A stretch of DNA of 64,000 nucleotides from Metapseudomonas otitidis (GTDB lineage: Bacteria > Pseudomonadota > Gammaproteobacteria > Pseudomonadales > Pseudomonadaceae). Of the stretch, positions 36,673 to 45,712 are shown one piece after another. A program made the position numbers and the translations under genes. Positions within the stretch are counted from its first letter, which is position 1. Each line of letters starts with the position of its first letter. The notes under the pieces were generated by a model that saw nothing but the letters and a program-made list of their open reading frames with translations, did no database searches and had not been told where the DNA came from. The stretch is from the NCBI RefSeq assembly GCF_900111835.1, contig NZ_FOJP01000001.1:434001-498000 (forward strand), written 5' to 3'.

Positions 36673-38058
36673 TCAGAAGCTGCCGAACAGGCTGCCGAGG
36701 GTGATCACCACCACCAGGGCGGCGAGGGGGAAGATCACCGTGTTCATGAAGATGAATCGGTAGGAATCGCAGTGGGTCAGCTTGCAGATGGCCAGCAGCG
36801 AGATCACCGCGCCGTTGTGGGGCAGGGTGTCCATGCAGCCGGAGGCCATGGCGGCGACCCGGTGCAGCAGCTCGGGGCTGATGCCGGCGGCGTTGGCCAT
36901 CTCCAGGTACTGCGCGCCGAGGGTCTTGAGGGCGATGGACATGCCGCCGGAGGCGGAGCCGGTGATGCCGGCGAGGATGTTCACCGCCACCGCCTCGGAC
37001 ACCAGCGGGTTGCCCGGCACGCTCAGCACCAGGTCGCGGATCACCACGAAGCCGGCGAGGGAGGCGATCACCGTGCCGTAGCCCACCTCGGAGGCGGTGT
37101 TGAGGATCGGCAGCATGGAGCCGAAGGTGCCGTCGTTGAGGCTCTGCTTCAGGTCCGCCCAGCGCCGCCAGTGCAGGCCGATGAGCAGCAGCACCGCCGC
37201 GCCGAGGGCGACGATGATCGACCAGATGCCGATCACCGACTTGGCGTCCTGCAGGCCGCCGAACTCGGGCTTGGCCAGGTAGCTGGTGTCGAGGTTGGGC
37301 AGCACCTGCTTGGCCATCAGGAAGTTCAGCGCGATCACCAGCAGGATCGGCAGCAGCGCCAGCCAGAAGCCGGTCACCGGCAGGCCGCCCTGCTCGGTGG
37401 GGTCGTCCTTGTGGCTGCCGTAGCCTTCGCCGGCGGCCATCAGTTTGCGGGCCTGGGCGGCGAGCCACCAACTGCCGAGGCCGAGCATGATCAGCCCGCC
37501 GATCAGCCCGAGGATGGGCGCGGCGAAGGCGTCGGTGCCGAAGAAGGGGCTGGGGATGGCGTTCTGGATCGCCGGGGTGCCGGGCAGGGCGGTCATGGTG
37601 AAGGTGAAGGCGCCCAGGGCGATGGCGCCGGGCAGCAGCCGCTTGGGAATGCCCGCCTCGCGAAACAGCGCGGTGCCGATGGGGTACACGGCGAAGGCCA
37701 CCACGAACAGCGACACGCCGCCGTAGGTCAGCAGCCCGCAGGCCAGCACGATGGCGAGGATGGCCCGCTCGCGCCCCAGCCGGGTGACGATGCCCTGGGC
37801 AATGGCGCGGGCCGAGCCGGAGTCGTCCATCAACTTGCCGAAGATGGCGCCGAGCAGGAACAGCGGGAAGAACTGGATCAGGTAGCCGCCCAGGGACTTC
37901 ATGAACACCTGGGTGTAGGTGGGCAGCATCAGCGCCGCATCACCGGCGAACAGCACCGCCAGCAGCGCCATCAGCGGCGCCAGGATCAACACGTTGTAGC
38001 CGCGATAGGCCAGGAACATCAGCAGTGCGAGGGACAGCAGGATTCCGAGGGTACCCAT
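36673..38058 (-). CDS. GntP-family organic acid permease
   Basis: A 461-residue inner-membrane transporter with about 12 hydrophobic segments and GntP-family loops such as FFPLFLLGAIFGKLMDDSGSA and PLVSEAVAVNILAGITGSASGGMSIAL. GntP members import gluconate, glycerate or 3-hydroxybutyrate by proton symport. The start read from 38058 (MGTLGILLSL) follows AAGGAA; a longer open frame upstream has no support. It is first in an operon with the CoA-transferase and is preceded by a sigma-54 promoter and three palindromic enhancer-like sites. The carboxylate it carries is inferred from the CoA-transferase. Confidence 0.92.
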   Translation of the reverse strand: MGTLGILLSLALLMFLAYRGYNVLILAPLMALLAVLFAGDAALMLPTYTQVFMKSLGGYLIQFFPLFLLGAIFGKLMDDSGSARAIAQGIVTRLGRERAILAIVLACGLLTYGGVSLFVVAFAVYPIGTALFREAGIPKRLLPGAIALGAFTFTMTALPGTPAIQNAIPSPFFGTDAFAAPILGLIGGLIMLGLGSWWLAAQARKLMAAGEGYGSHKDDPTEQGGLPVTGFWLALLPILLVIALNFLMAKQVLPNLDTSYLAKPEFGGLQDAKSVIGIWSIIVALGAAVLLLIGLHWRRWADLKQSLNDGTFGSMLPILNTASEVGYGTVIASLAGFVVIRDLVLSVPGNPLVSEAVAVNILAGITGSASGGMSIALKTLGAQYLEMANAAGISPELLHRVAAMASGCMDTLPHNGAVISLLAICKLTHCDSYRFIFMNTVIFPLAALVVVITLGSLFGSF

Positions 38059-38129
38059 GGGATTTCCTTCTTGTTGTTGTTTTGAACCGCCGCAGCGGCC
38101 GGGCCTGGGTCGGCCCTTTGCCGGTATAG

Positions 38130-38145
38130 AGCGAAAGCTGTGCCA
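38130..38145 (-). promoter_or_regulatory. Sigma-54 (-24/-12) promoter of the permease/CoA-transferase operon
   Basis: On the minus strand TGGCAC-AGCTT-TCGCT matches the -24/-12 consensus TGGCAC-N5-TTGC(A/T) with one mismatch and exact spacing. It is 72 bp upstream of the permease start, and a sigma-54 activator gene is next door. Confidence 0.75.
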
Positions 38146-38224
38146 GGTGGGCTGAAAAGCCCTGGGGAAGGCGCTGGTCGTGGGTTTGAGCCATTGGCGG
38201 GGAAGGCGAGCGGAGCGGTTCAAG

Positions 38225-38293
38225 CGTCCAAATTAATGGACGGTGTCCTGTTTATTGGACGCCTATTTCGAGTGTTGTCCAAAAATATGGACA
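38225..38293. promoter_or_regulatory. Three 18-bp enhancer palindromes for the sigma-54 activator
   Basis: CGTCCA-AATTAA-TGGACG (38225-38242), TGTCCT-GTTTAT-TGGACG (38244-38261) and TGTCCA-AAAATA-TGGACA (38276-38293) share the form YGTCCW-N6-TGGACR with A+T-rich centres. They lie 80-163 bp upstream of the sigma-54 promoter, the usual place for enhancer-binding protein sites. Confidence 0.8.
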
Positions 38294-38325
38294 TCGCCAT
38301 AACCCGAGCGCGAGGCCTCCGGGCT

Positions 38326-38520
38326 GTAGGGTGGATGGCGCTCTTTCCATCCACCAACGCGCTCGCCCCAAACGCCATGGCCGCAGGGAAAATGCACGCC
38401 CTGCCCGGCGACCAACCCCGCACCGCGTGGATCGATGAAGCGCGATCCACCCTACGCCGGCTTGGGCGTTCCGTGGGGGTATGCCACTTCTCCCTCCACC
38501 GGCGTGCCGGCCCGTAGCCC
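38326..38520. repeat. Dispersed intergenic repeat block
   Basis: GTAGGGTGGAT near 38327 is mirrored by ATCCACCCTAC at 38445-38455, and the hairpin GGTGGATGG/CCATCCACC recurs at 38330-38355. CCCGGGCTTCAGCCCGGG begins near 38518. With the regulatory sites this fills the 498-bp gene-free stretch 38059-38556. Confidence 0.6.
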
Positions 38521-38556
38521 GGGCTTCAGCCCGGGGAAACGCGCCCGCAGGCCCGG

Positions 38557-40017
<1,461 letters not shown>

Positions 40018-40145
40018 GGGCACGGCTCCGGAAGGGAAACGCCGGCGATTATGGAAGCCGCCTCGCCGGCCCGGCAAGAAAGCCTGAACCCCCGTGACGC
40101 AGCGGAGGTCGACTGCAGGTACCCACTGACTTGCACGGAGTCGTC

Positions 40146-40304
40146 ATGGACCTGATCCGCATCCTTATCGCCATCCTCCTGCCGCCGCTGGGCGTCTTCC
40201 TCCAGGTGGGCTTCGGCGGCGCCTTCTGGCTGAACATCCTGCTCACCCTGCTGGGCTACATCCCCGGCATCGTCCATGCGGTGTACATCATCGCCAAGCG
40301 CTGA
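40146..40304 (+). CDS. YqaE/Pmp3-family small membrane protein
   Basis: A 52-residue protein, MDLIRILIAILLPPLGVFLQ onward, with two hydrophobic helices joined by GFGGAFW and ending in GYIPGIVHAVYIIAKR. This is the complete Pmp3/YqaE signature (LPPLGVFLQ and LGYIPGIVHA). These inner-membrane proteolipids are linked to stress and membrane potential; their molecular role is unclear. It lies alone, divergent from the sigma-54 activator gene. Confidence 0.92.
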   Translation: MDLIRILIAILLPPLGVFLQVGFGGAFWLNILLTLLGYIPGIVHAVYIIAKR

Positions 40305-40389
40305 AGCACCGGGGGCACAGCGGCCCCCGGTTCCGCTCCAGCAGGCGGTTGAACGGGCTGCGTTGCCGCTGCGCCGTTGAAACGGCGGG

Positions 40390-40860
40390 CTAGTGCCGGG
40401 TGGCGAATTCGCGGCCTTCGAACAGGTCGGCCACATCACGCACCCGCACCCACTGGCGGCCCTGCCATTCCATCAGGCTGAACTCGCGCCCCTGCCAGGT
40501 GACCCGGCGCTGGCGGGGCAGCTGTGGCGTGGCGGCGGAACGCAGTGCGGGCACCACGTCCTGGGTCAGCCACTGGCGCAGGGCGCGGTGTTCGGGGTGG
40601 TAGAAGTTGACCTTGAGCAGCTCGAACACCGCGCTTTCGTTGATCAGCAGCACCTCCTGCTCTCCGCCCTGTACGTACTCCACGCAGGCGTGGCGCCATT
40701 GGTCCGGGTCCAGCTTGCGCGACAGGCGTTCATCGAAGCGGTGGTTGGTGAGGGGGCCGAGGTCCTGGGCGACGAACCAGACCTGGTCGTCGATCAGCAG
40801 GGCACGCAACGCGCGGTGATGGCGGTGGAAAACCGTGGGGATGTAGCACTCGTAGGACAT
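40390..40860 (-). CDS. BRO-N (antirepressor-type) domain protein
   Basis: A 156-residue protein starting at the ATG read from 40860, behind a strong AAGGAAGGAG. It has the BRO-N domain: LLIDDQVWFVAQDLGPLTNHRFDERLSRKLDPDQW and ESAVFELLKVNFYHPEHRALRQWLTQDVVPALR. BRO-N proteins bind DNA and many are phage antirepressors, but no phage genes are nearby and this solitary form appears to be common in pseudomonads. Its leader contains a long inverted repeat (40918-40992). Function unknown. Confidence 0.85.
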   Translation of the reverse strand: MSYECYIPTVFHRHHRALRALLIDDQVWFVAQDLGPLTNHRFDERLSRKLDPDQWRHACVEYVQGGEQEVLLINESAVFELLKVNFYHPEHRALRQWLTQDVVPALRSAATPQLPRQRRVTWQGREFSLMEWQGRQWVRVRDVADLFEGREFATRH

Positions 40861-40917
40861 GGTGAGACTCCTTCCTTGTAGGGGGAGACCGCCACCGGTT
40901 CCTGACTGCATGAGGGT

Positions 40918-40992
40918 GGCGGACCGTGCGAGGTGTGGAATACCGGTTCGCAGAACGCCCGGTGGGCTTTCGCCCCCCTCGCACGGTCCGCC
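40918..40992 (-). other. 16-bp perfect inverted repeat in the BRO-N gene leader
   Basis: GGCGGACCGTGCGAGG (40918-40933) and CCTCGCACGGTCCGCC (40977-40992) can form a long stable stem over a 43-base loop that itself contains ACCGG/CCGGT and GGGC/GCCC arms. It begins 57 bp upstream of the BRO-N start codon. The rest of 40861-41275 contains the palindrome TCATGCCGAGGCATGA near 41085 and no recognisable gene. Confidence 0.7.
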
Positions 40993-41275
40993 ATAGACGA
41001 CCAGGGCTATTGAAGGCTGAGTCCCTTCGCTAACCCTGCTATGGCATTGGTAGTGCTTCTGCGAGTTCGGGATTCCACTCCCGGTCATGCCGAGGCATGA
41101 CGGTGGGAGACGCTACAGAGTGTCCTTGTAGGACGGCAATGACGAGGGTGGGTAGGAAATTTCAGAGTAGATGCACTGCTGCGCTAGGGCTTTATGGAAC
41201 CGACTCTAAAAATAAGTTGTATCAATCCTAACTGCACAAAAATTGATGGGGCGAAAGTTAAATGCAAGGTTTGAA

Positions 41276-42349
41276 TTAGTTTTTTTGCTCCTCTCTAGAT
41301 AGCTGTGCTTCGACTAAACCTTTTTTCAGTGCGCTCGCATGGGCAGCTATAAATGGAGGTGGTAGGGCATTCCCTATCATGAGTGCTATGGATTCTTTGC
41401 CGTGTTTGATATTAAATTTATATTTCTTCGGGAATCCCTGAAGAATTGCCGCCTCACGAAGGGTAATAGTTCTGTCTTCTTCTGGATGAATAAATCTTCC
41501 CTTGGAGGGGTTGTGGCATCCACTAGTTATGGTGGGGGCAACGTCCTCCCACGACATTCGCCCGTAGACATCATAAAAGCCCTTGCAGCGCTTATGGCAG
41601 TTAAGCTGATATATCTCGGGGAGATCACGTCTACTACCCCCATTCTTTGGTACCAATGAAATTATTTTTCTAACTTCTTGAGACCGTTTTTCGCCCATGC
41701 CATGAAGGCTGTCTGTCGTGTTTTCAGCGCTTTCTAAACCATTTAATGCTTGGCGAACAGTAATGCGTTTTTTTGATTTGTCAGCAATAGATGGAGAGTG
41801 CGTTTTTGATGCAAGCATGATTAGGCGCTTTCGTCTCTGTGGTACAGAGTAGTCTGCGGTATCTAATATCTGTGATGTGATTTTATATCCAAGGCTTTCA
41901 AGTTTTTCACATGCAAGCAAAAAGCGCGAATCTTTTGCTAAGGCTGGGACATTTTCAAGCATGACTGTCTTAGGCTGCATGAGCGCGATAAAACGTAAAA
42001 AATCAGATACTAGTTCGTTTCTTTCGTCTTGAACTGAAGTGTTTTGGTTTTTCGTGCGTAGCCGTGAGAATCCCTGGCATGGTGGGCAGCCAGCTAGGAG
42101 GTCCAAATCACCGGGCTTAAGGTTTAAGTCCTTTAATACTGTCAATGGGTCTAGCTTTCGAATGTCTTGGTTATATAGCTTAACTTTTGGGTGGTTAAGC
42201 TTGTATGTTTCTTGTGCTTTGGAGTCTATTTCTACTGCAGCAGTAACGAGAAAGCCTGCTTTTTTAAGGCCAAGAGTTAGGCCGCCACATCCACTGAACA
42301 AATCTATGGCATAAAACGGCTTGGTGTCTGCTTTGTGGATGTGGTTCAT
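41276..42349 (-). CDS. DNA cytosine-5 methyltransferase 1 (island outside the tRNA element)
   Basis: A 357-residue C5-cytosine methyltransferase. Motif I is DLFSGCGG (16-23); motif IV is GCPPCQGFS (87-95) with catalytic Cys91; motif VI is ENV (132-134); motif VIII is QRRKR (171-175). Motif X is near the C-terminus (IGNALPPPF). The target-recognition region between VIII and IX is about 75 residues. It lies 43 bp downstream of the split ATPase/TOPRIM gene in the same direction. No ordinary restriction enzyme is adjacent, so the ATPase may be its partner. A+T content is clearly higher than in core genes, indicating acquisition. Confidence 0.92.
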   Translation of the reverse strand: MNHIHKADTKPFYAIDLFSGCGGLTLGLKKAGFLVTAAVEIDSKAQETYKLNHPKVKLYNQDIRKLDPLTVLKDLNLKPGDLDLLAGCPPCQGFSRLRTKNQNTSVQDERNELVSDFLRFIALMQPKTVMLENVPALAKDSRFLLACEKLESLGYKITSQILDTADYSVPQRRKRLIMLASKTHSPSIADKSKKRITVRQALNGLESAENTTDSLHGMGEKRSQEVRKIISLVPKNGGSRRDLPEIYQLNCHKRCKGFYDVYGRMSWEDVAPTITSGCHNPSKGRFIHPEEDRTITLREAAILQGFPKKYKFNIKHGKESIALMIGNALPPPFIAAHASALKKGLVEAQLSREEQKN

Positions 42350-42392
42350 TTTAATTAAAGCCTGGTCTGTTGGCGCTACGGGTTTTGCTTGG

Positions 42393-43664
42393 TTAATTTC
42401 TATTGGTCGATTCTAGATAGCTTTTTATTTTCTTCGCGAGTTCTGCGAGTTCTTTTGAGTGGTCTCTGTGTGTGGCTAGCAGTGTTTCTCCATACTGATC
42501 CGTTATTTCGTTGGTTATTCCTGTGCCAAAAAGGCTCTCCGCCAACTCGCGTAGTCGATCTTTGTGCTGCTGGGACGTGGTTGCTGTTTCAATAGCCATG
42601 CCTGCGGCTCGAAGTACTAGCTCTTCGGGGCAGAGTGTGGGAATGAAGTCTATATTTTTGTAGATCCATGACAAATATTTTCTTCTGGCGTCGACGAGCT
42701 GCACTGAATTTGCTCCTCCGCTACCCCCGTCAACTGTGAGCTTTGGCTCCACACCGGTGAAAGCTTTGATTGTGCATAAAAGTGAGTCGTTTTCTGATGC
42801 AGGGATTGTATCGGGGTCCGGGAAGTCTTCCCTTGGGCGCTGATCCCCGTCTAGAAGGACTAGAGTATTTCCAGGTGCATTAAGCAAGACAGGGATTTGA
42901 TAGGTTAAAATCGCTTTAGCTCCGCCGCTTATATACTCAATGTTGAAAATCTCCTGTTCGGCTTTGTCCGCGAACGTCATAATTGCCTGCTTTACCACTT
43001 CTTTAGCTAAGCGGTCTTCCACTATTATTCTTATCTGGCCGCCATCAGTTGCCCCTAGTCTTCTAAAAGCTGCATATGGGTGAGTAGAGGGTATAACGGA
43101 GAATCGCCCATCGTCTAGTTGGTGGAATGTTTTAATAGCATCTTTAGGGAGTGCTGAAATGAAGTGTGGTGAGTGGGTTGAGAATATAACTTGCAACTGA
43201 TTCGTGCGTGCTCGGTTTGTCAAAAATGAAAGAAGGCGCTCTTGGGCGCCAGGGTGCAAGGATACTTCCGGTTCATCCAATAAAACAAGAGTTCCTTTGC
43301 TTGCTCCTAAAACTTGAACTACGCAACTCACTACTGCTACTTCACCGCTGCCCGCAAAAGCTTCGGAGTATCTGCCGTGCTTGGTTTTGAATACAACACT
43401 AAGTCCGCCGTTGCCCTTAAATAAACGATGGCGAATCCAACGTGCCTCATCGTATTCGCGGCCTAATACGAAGCTTACAAGGCTTAGTTCTTCTTTGGTT
43501 AAAATTCTATTCTCTGTGGCTATTTTTCTATTTTGGTATTCACAAGAGATATCGCCTGAATTTATAACTCGCGCAAGAAGCCTTGCATCATGCCTGACTT
43601 GATCTTTTTTGTTTATGATGCGTCTGGATGTTATGTTTTTTGGCTTTTTCTCTAACTCCGCCAC
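42393..43664 (-). CDS. OLD-like ATPase/TOPRIM protein, C-terminal part (-1 frame)
   Basis: A 423-residue open frame from GTG 43664 holding the second half of an ABC-type ATPase and a TOPRIM domain: signature-like FAGSGEVAVV (103-112), Walker B LVLLDEPE (126-133), switch His in FSTHSPHF, and TOPRIM acidic residues E216 (IIVEDRLAKE) and D272/D274 (LLDGDQ). The Walker A half is in the preceding ORF, which ends only three bases upstream in the other frame. Reading back from 43664 in this frame stays open through the A8 run (43680-43687). The two ORFs therefore look like one gene joined by a -1 shift. OLD-family proteins are nucleases, and relatives act in phage defence. Confidence 0.85.
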   Translation of the reverse strand: MAELEKKPKNITSRRIINKKDQVRHDARLLARVINSGDISCEYQNRKIATENRILTKEELSLVSFVLGREYDEARWIRHRLFKGNGGLSVVFKTKHGRYSEAFAGSGEVAVVSCVVQVLGASKGTLVLLDEPEVSLHPGAQERLLSFLTNRARTNQLQVIFSTHSPHFISALPKDAIKTFHQLDDGRFSVIPSTHPYAAFRRLGATDGGQIRIIVEDRLAKEVVKQAIMTFADKAEQEIFNIEYISGGAKAILTYQIPVLLNAPGNTLVLLDGDQRPREDFPDPDTIPASENDSLLCTIKAFTGVEPKLTVDGGSGGANSVQLVDARRKYLSWIYKNIDFIPTLCPEELVLRAAGMAIETATTSQQHKDRLRELAESLFGTGITNEITDQYGETLLATHRDHSKELAELAKKIKSYLESTNRN

Positions 43665-43666
43665 CT

Positions 43667-44266
43667 TCAGTTTTTCTGGTTTTTTTTGTTGCGGGTAGGG
43701 GTTTTTCCGAAGTAAAAATATTTATCAAATGCACTAAGCTCTTTTCGGAAATTAATATAGAGCACTTTGCGATTGACTGGGTTCCACCTGTCCTTGCTGC
43801 GGCCAATATATGTCTTTCCTTTTTGTAGTGTTGGCTCAGTCATTCCGTCGCCAGGACTTTCTTTAGTGGGCTCCCAATAGTTTGGGTCGTATCGTCCGTC
43901 TCTGTATTTTCTGACTCTGGCTTTCCTTGTTTCTACAACTGATTTCAAGGTTGGATTAAAGTGTCCATATATAAAACGGCTCGGACTACCTTCCCCTTCC
44001 TCTATCGGGTCGACTTCTGTGCTGAACCAATACTCTCCAGTGGATTTTCTTGCGGGTGCCCCGTAGAGAGCATTAAGGATGGATGTTTTTCCAGAGCCAT
44101 TTGATCCTACTAGAGCAGTGACCGGGAAAGTAAAATCGATGTGGGTTCCATCCGCTATGTTTTTGTAGCGTGGGAATCTGATGTGAGTAATGTATCCGGG
44201 GAATATGCGCTCGTATTTTCCCCTGTTCAGTTCAAGTTTCTTAATTTCTTCGGTAAGTCTTAACAT
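43667..44266 (-). CDS. OLD-like ATPase, N-terminal part with Walker A
   Basis: A 199-residue frame with GYITHIRFPRYKNI followed by Walker A GSNGSGKT (54-61), the N-terminal half of an SMC/OLD-like ABC ATPase. It ends TRNKKNQKN-stop just after a run of eight As. Without the downstream frame it lacks Walker B and cannot be an active ATPase. Slipping back one base at A_AAA_AAC would read on as PEKLKVAELEKK into the next frame. It may be a programmed frameshift, transcriptional slippage, a recent disabling deletion, or a sequencing error in a homopolymer. Confidence 0.8.
   Translation of the reverse strand: MLRLTEEIKKLELNRGKYERIFPGYITHIRFPRYKNIADGTHIDFTFPVTALVGSNGSGKTSILNALYGAPARKSTGEYWFSTEVDPIEEGEGSPSRFIYGHFNPTLKSVVETRKARVRKYRDGRYDPNYWEPTKESPGDGMTEPTLQKGKTYIGRSKDRWNPVNRKVLYINFRKELSAFDKYFYFGKTPTRNKKNQKN
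43680..43687 (-). other. Homopolymer A8 / slippery A_AAA_AAC at the frame junction
   Basis: On the coding strand AAC-AAA-AAA-AAC-CAG contains the canonical -1 slippery heptamer A_AAA_AAC in zero frame. The zero-frame stop is at 43667-43669, only three codons after it. A second, shorter A5 run (43700-43704) is an alternative site for a lost base. Confidence 0.7.
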
Positions 44267-44332
44267 ATCAATGTCTAGTTGCGTTGACGTGACTGATGAG
44301 CTTTGAAGGATTAAGTCTCTCCTTCGGCGCCT

Positions 44333-45103
44333 TTAAATACTCTGCATTACCCTGCACTTCGGAAACCCCGAACATCCCCAAAACCTCTGCCCCGCCTTCG
44401 GCCCTGACTTCACCGTACGAATCACCAGCGCATTGCCGCATTTGGGGCATTGCCGCTCGGCGGTCGGGTCGTTGCGGCGCTGGAGGTTCTGCACATGTTC
44501 GCGGTGCGTGGCGAGGGTGGGGGCGCGGCGACCGTTTTGCAGGGCGCGGACCAGGGTGGCGACCTGGGCGTCGCTGAAGACCGGCTGCTGGAAGGACTTG
44601 ATGTAGCGGATGAAGCCAATGCCCTCGGTGACGTTGGCGGGCATGGCGGTCTTGAAGGTGCTGCCGCCGACGAAGGTGATGACGGAGTGCAGGTGCTCGG
44701 GGGCGATACCGAGGGTGGCTTCCAGGGCCTTGAGGTGTTTGTAGTTCTGCCGCAGCGGGTTCTGGAACTTGTAGCTGTGCTTGTAGAGCTTCTGCGTCCA
44801 CTGGGCCTGTTGTTCGCTGCCGAAGATCCAGCCGCTCATGTTCTTGGTCTCCAGCACGAAGATGCCGTAGCGGGAGAGGAAGACGTGGTCGATCTGGGTG
44901 GTGCCGTCCGGGGTATTCAGGGTGACGTTGTGCAGGCGCTGGTAGGTCTGCCTGTCCAGCTGCCAGTGGGCGAAGAGCCGGACGAGGAGTTCGCCGATAT
45001 AGCCTTTGCCGAGGGGGGATTTGAGCAGGCCGATGAGGATCATCAGCGGGATGAACCAGGCGAAGGTGGTCCAGACTTGGGCGATGAGCGGTGTGAAGTC
45101 CAT
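44333..45103 (-). CDS. NERD-domain nuclease-like membrane protein with zinc ribbon
   Basis: A 256-residue protein from the ATG read from 45103 (a GTG at 45112 is the alternative). It has an N-terminal membrane segment (FAWFIPLMILIGLL) and a NERD domain (GKGYIGELLVRLFA, TPDGTTQIDHVFLSRYGIFVLETKNMSGWIFG), with the acidic and Lys residues of the nuclease-like core (Glu, Asp, E-x-K). A topoisomerase-type C4 zinc ribbon ends the protein (CPKCGNALVI, GCSGFPKC). The G+C content is core-like, so it is probably original chromosomal sequence between two acquired regions. Biological role unknown. Confidence 0.88.
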   Translation of the reverse strand: MDFTPLIAQVWTTFAWFIPLMILIGLLKSPLGKGYIGELLVRLFAHWQLDRQTYQRLHNVTLNTPDGTTQIDHVFLSRYGIFVLETKNMSGWIFGSEQQAQWTQKLYKHSYKFQNPLRQNYKHLKALEATLGIAPEHLHSVITFVGGSTFKTAMPANVTEGIGFIRYIKSFQQPVFSDAQVATLVRALQNGRRAPTLATHREHVQNLQRRNDPTAERQCPKCGNALVIRTVKSGPKAGQRFWGCSGFPKCRVMQSI

Positions 45104-45216
45104 TTCCGTCACTCATGTGTCGTGAGTGGTCGGATAGTAGCGAAAAAAACCGTGCTGGCACTATGGAATTGCGTGCCGGCCGGGGGCTCCTTTGGTGGGG
45201 GGTGGCCTGGGGCCAG

Positions 45217-45248
45217 AAACGCAAAAGCCGCGCATTGCGCGGCTTTTT
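45217..45248 (-). terminator. Terminator left of the left attachment site (original tRNA 3' flank)
   Basis: AAAGCCGCGCA/TGCGCGGCTTT forms a strong hairpin. It is the counterpart of the hairpin at 61014-61035 next to the intact tRNA and probably terminated the tRNA transcript before the element inserted. Confidence 0.7.
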
Positions 45249-45251
45249 GTT

Positions 45252-45297
45252 TGGTGGGCCCACACGGACTCGAACCGTGGACCAAAGGATTATGAGT
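45252..45297. repeat. Left attachment site (46-bp duplicate of the tRNA 3' end)
   Basis: Forty-six bases, TGGTGGGCCCACACGGACTC onward to ATTATGAGT, are identical to 61040-61085, the 3' part of the tRNA including the T arm, variable loop, anticodon and CCA. The copy is cut off after the anticodon loop and cannot form a tRNA. It marks the left end of the 15.8-kb integrative element. Confidence 0.95.
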
Positions 45298-45415
45298 TGC
45301 CTAGAAACGCTGCAAGCCCAGTGAAATCGGGCGTAGCTTAGCGCAGGTACAGTTAGCTGAAAGTATCGTCGTAGAGCGGTTTAAGCGTAATTGAGCGAAA
45401 TCTGTAAAAGCTAGG

Positions 45416-45437
45416 CACTGTACCGCCAGTGTACCAG
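45416..45437. other. Candidate integrase arm-type sites near the left end
   Basis: CACTGTACCG (45416-45425) recurs exactly at 60947-60956 near the right end, and CAGTGTACC (45427-45435) is a close variant. They lie 120-140 bp inside each boundary. Apart from these, 45298-45712 holds no recognisable gene. Confidence 0.45.
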
Positions 45438-45712
45438 GGATGTATTGGCGTTGTTGGCCATAGGTCGTTGTCTGCCTCACGGCAGGGGTTATTGGGCTTC
45501 TCCCAGCCCAGCCCAGCCCTGTGATGTGGTTCGGCCGGAAGAGATAGCCGGAGGGCTGCTGCAAGCCTTGGAGCAGGTTCTGGCTTGTTCCACTGGATTG
45601 GTTGAACAAGCTCTTCATGTCGCTGCTGCAATCAAGAATTGTGCTCGCCCGTTTGTAGAAACTTTCGGCTAGTCGTGCTGATGTAATTAAAATTGAGATC
45701 AGTTCTTTGGTG

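Noticed and set aside
45252-45297. A possible second tRNA at the left end of the element
   Set aside because: Only the 3' 46 bases are present; the acceptor 5' strand and D arm are missing.
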